From the NCBI GenBank assembly GCA_964549105.1, contig CAZJTZ010000006.1, positions 57,164 through 121,163 of the forward strand: DNA of 64,000 bases, in the 5' to 3' direction. The position numbers and the translations under genes are program-made. This document shows positions 62,514 through 64,000 of this stretch, piece after piece (within the stretch, counting starts at the first letter, position 1; each line of letters opens with the position of its first letter). This stretch comes from Hydrogenedens sp964549105 (GTDB taxonomy: Bacteria; Hydrogenedentota; Hydrogenedentia; Hydrogenedentales; Hydrogenedentaceae). The notes beneath the pieces are model-generated. The model was not told the DNA's origin. It saw only the letters and a list, made by a program, of their open reading frames with translations, and searched no databases.

Positions 62514-64000
62514 ATTGCGCCAATCCTTCTTTTACAGCACTATAAGTTTGTCCTGGGACTTCTGTTAAATCCCAGACCCAATACAAATCGCCAATGTATC
62601 CCATCTTGTATGCCTGCTGTAGAAACTCAATTAACATTGTTTTCGCTTGTTCAACGGACACATTCTGAAACACGCCATATTCTCCTACAATTACAGGCTT
62701 TTGCACAAAACCATGTTCATGGCACTCCAAATTTACCCGAGATGTATTATCCCACGGATAAATATGAATGTCAATGAAATCAAGTATACTATCTTTTCCA
62801 CCGAGCACTGACGGTCTCGGCGGAAATCGAACATCTTTATTATCAAATAACAATCCTGCCGTCGGTTTTCTTCCTGCTGCGTCACTCGTCCACATACCGA
62901 CCGTAACCAATGCTTCCGAATCTACTGATTTTATCTCCTTTGTAAGTGCATTTGCCCAGTAAAGAATAGTTCGGTCGTAGACCTCCTGCCGATGTTCCTG
63001 CGTAGAGACTAAACCTTTACTGCCGTCGGGCAAAGTTATCTCCCCCGTAAAGGTTGAAAAGGGTCCTTCACAATTCATTAAAAAAACCTCATTTTGAAGT
63101 GACCATGCCAGAACTGTCGAAAGCAGAGAAGGTTCAGTATCCTTAATGTATTGGATAAAATGCTTCATTGCTATTGCTTTTGCATGTATGAACGATTGCC
63201 AGAATATTTGGCGATTTTCCCCTGTTATATGCGGGTCGTCTGTTGCCGATTGCTCGTGAAGTGATACCAAAGCCTTTCCAAAATAACCTATATCCGGATA
63301 ATCATTTAAGATAGGAATTACATAAATATTATGTGCAGTTGCTCTACGGAGGAAATCTATAAAATTATTCATATAGTCCACATTCAGAATTTCATTTTCC
63401 TTTGTAGATAAGAACCCATGCTCACTTTGTGCGCCCCATGCCCAAACACGAATTGCATTCCCTCCGCATTCCTCCATCTTTTTTAACACACTCTCCATCT
63501 CGTCTGGATTATACACATTTGTATTAAATAGTGCGTGCCGACCTGAATTTCGATACTCCAGAACCACATGATTAAATCCGCGTGGAACAAATAGAGAATT
63601 GTCCGTCGCTTTCACAAATACCTTCTTCCCCCCCTGTTCACCCAACCGAATACGGGGAAGAGATTTGTTGTTTTGTGAGGTAGTCGCAACAGGTTTGATA
63701 GGAATAGGTTCAGGAGAAACTTCTCCTTTTACCTTTCCAATTTTTGATATTGTTAATTGGAAATCTTTGAAATTAGTAGTACAAGATTGAGCATACAGAG
63801 CAGGAAGTAAATGGCTCTGATTTGCAGGTATTTCTGTTAATAATTGGTCATTAATCTTAATATCAAATTTGTCTTCTTTCCATTGAATAGATATTTTAAC
63901 TTCACCTTCATCTGAAACTTTTGTCTGCGTAGATGGTGTATATTCATTGGGGAAAACCTCAATAGTATTGTCTTTGGTAATTCCAACCTCAATAAATGGG
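62470..64000 (-). CDS. Glycosidase-like protein, partial (N-terminus beyond right edge)
   Basis: The frame is open from 64000 to the stop at 62470 (510 visible codons including the stop), so the start lies outside the window. The first about 115 visible residues (KISIQWKEDKFDIKINDQLL, NFKDFQLTISKIG) resemble the end of a LamG/DUF1080-like beta sandwich, followed by a Thr/Pro linker. From FVPRGFNHVVLEYR a GH5-like TIM barrel follows, with NAIRVWAWGA, acid/base Glu in SLQNEVFL and nucleophile Glu in VIVGEYGVF. WVWDLTEVPG near the end lines the usual last strand. It overlaps the MFS gene by 44 bases. Substrate unknown; probably secreted polysaccharide degradation. Confidence 0.85.
   Translation of the reverse strand, partial: PFIEVGITKDNTIEVFPNEYTPSTQTKVSDEGEVKISIQWKEDKFDIKINDQLLTEIPANQSHLLPALYAQSCTTNFKDFQLTISKIGKVKGEVSPEPIPIKPVATTSQNNKSLPRIRLGEQGGKKVFVKATDNSLFVPRGFNHVVLEYRNSGRHALFNTNVYNPDEMESVLKKMEECGGNAIRVWAWGAQSEHGFLSTKENEILNVDYMNNFIDFLRRATAHNIYVIPILNDYPDIGYFGKALVSLHEQSATDDPHITGENRQIFWQSFIHAKAIAMKHFIQYIKDTEPSLLSTVLAWSLQNEVFLMNCEGPFSTFTGEITLPDGSKGLVSTQEHRQEVYDRTILYWANALTKEIKSVDSEALVTVGMWTSDAAGRKPTAGLLFDNKDVRFPPRPSVLGGKDSILDFIDIHIYPWDNTSRVNLECHEHGFVQKPVIVGEYGVFQNVSVEQAKTMLIEFLQQAYKMGYIGDLYWVWDLTEVPGQTYSAVKEGLAQYVIQWSDWKQYFPR

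Overview
The window looks like a low-GC (by eye about 40%) Gram-negative chromosome segment. Kdo synthesis (kdsB), lipoproteins, a Tat-exported protein and several export systems point to an outer membrane. DUF1559-type prepilins, a Ser/Thr kinase receptor, EG-rich surface-protein linkers and a C-terminal repeat module built around LLRxIQFFN suggest Candidatus Hydrogenedentota or a relative near the PVC group. That placement is inferred from family flavour; there is no rRNA gene here. I see no tRNA, rRNA, CRISPR array or intact transposase.

Layout. 1-3.4 kb: leftward pyrG (cut by the left edge), kdsB, a DUF1844 gene, a 30-residue COX24-like gene and ndk. 3.5-8.3 kb: leftward GLUG surface protein, DUF1559 prepilin and an unknown secreted protein. 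8.4-10.2 kb: an AT-rich two-gene module, an SMC/RecF-like ATPase followed by a small TOPRIM-like protein, resembling nuclease-ATPase defence pairs. 10.5-15.3 kb: rmuC, a DJ-1/PfpI protein and a large transmembrane kinase whose outer domain resembles a catalytically dead PhoPQ-activated pathogenicity-related (PqaA) enzyme. 16-22 kb: cydAB, araB, and a lipoprotein/Tat-protein pair (DUF6599/DUF362).

22.2-27.6 kb is the housekeeping operon rpsF-ssb-rpsR-DUF2232-rplI-dnaB-dapA with a good sigma70-type promoter. 27.6-33.1 kb holds a GT39-type glycosyltransferase, a DUF72 protein, a ferredoxin/radical SAM pair (the 59-residue ferredoxin is easily missed), an HDOD protein and a BCP peroxiredoxin. 33.1-42 kb is one long leftward array: a DUF4097 protein, an ECF sigma factor overlapping a membrane protein that is probably its anti-sigma factor, a 1002-residue membrane-anchored protein made of carboxypeptidase-regulatory-like repeats, and two ABC ATPase/permease pairs. 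42.3-47.5 kb runs rightward: uvrB, a membrane-tethered sigma-factor-like protein with a pseudopilin-like tail, and a diguanylate cyclase. 48-50.6 kb is leftward: a small membrane protein, a HisG-like protein and a GT2 glycosyltransferase.

50.7-64 kb is a secreted-protein and carbohydrate region: an 888-residue lipoprotein, a pectate-lyase-fold protein, a MATE transporter, a 1138-residue glycoside-hydrolase-like protein, an MFS transporter, and a second glycosidase-like protein cut by the right edge. Dispersed short repeats of the CATTCCGAGCG-NAGCGAGGAAT type lie in three intergenic regions, and a different hairpin repeat lies at 60.66-60.77 kb. The most unusual items are the ATPase/TOPRIM module, the kinase-pseudoenzyme receptor, the membrane-tethered sigma-like protein and the tandem C-terminal LLRxIQFFN module.
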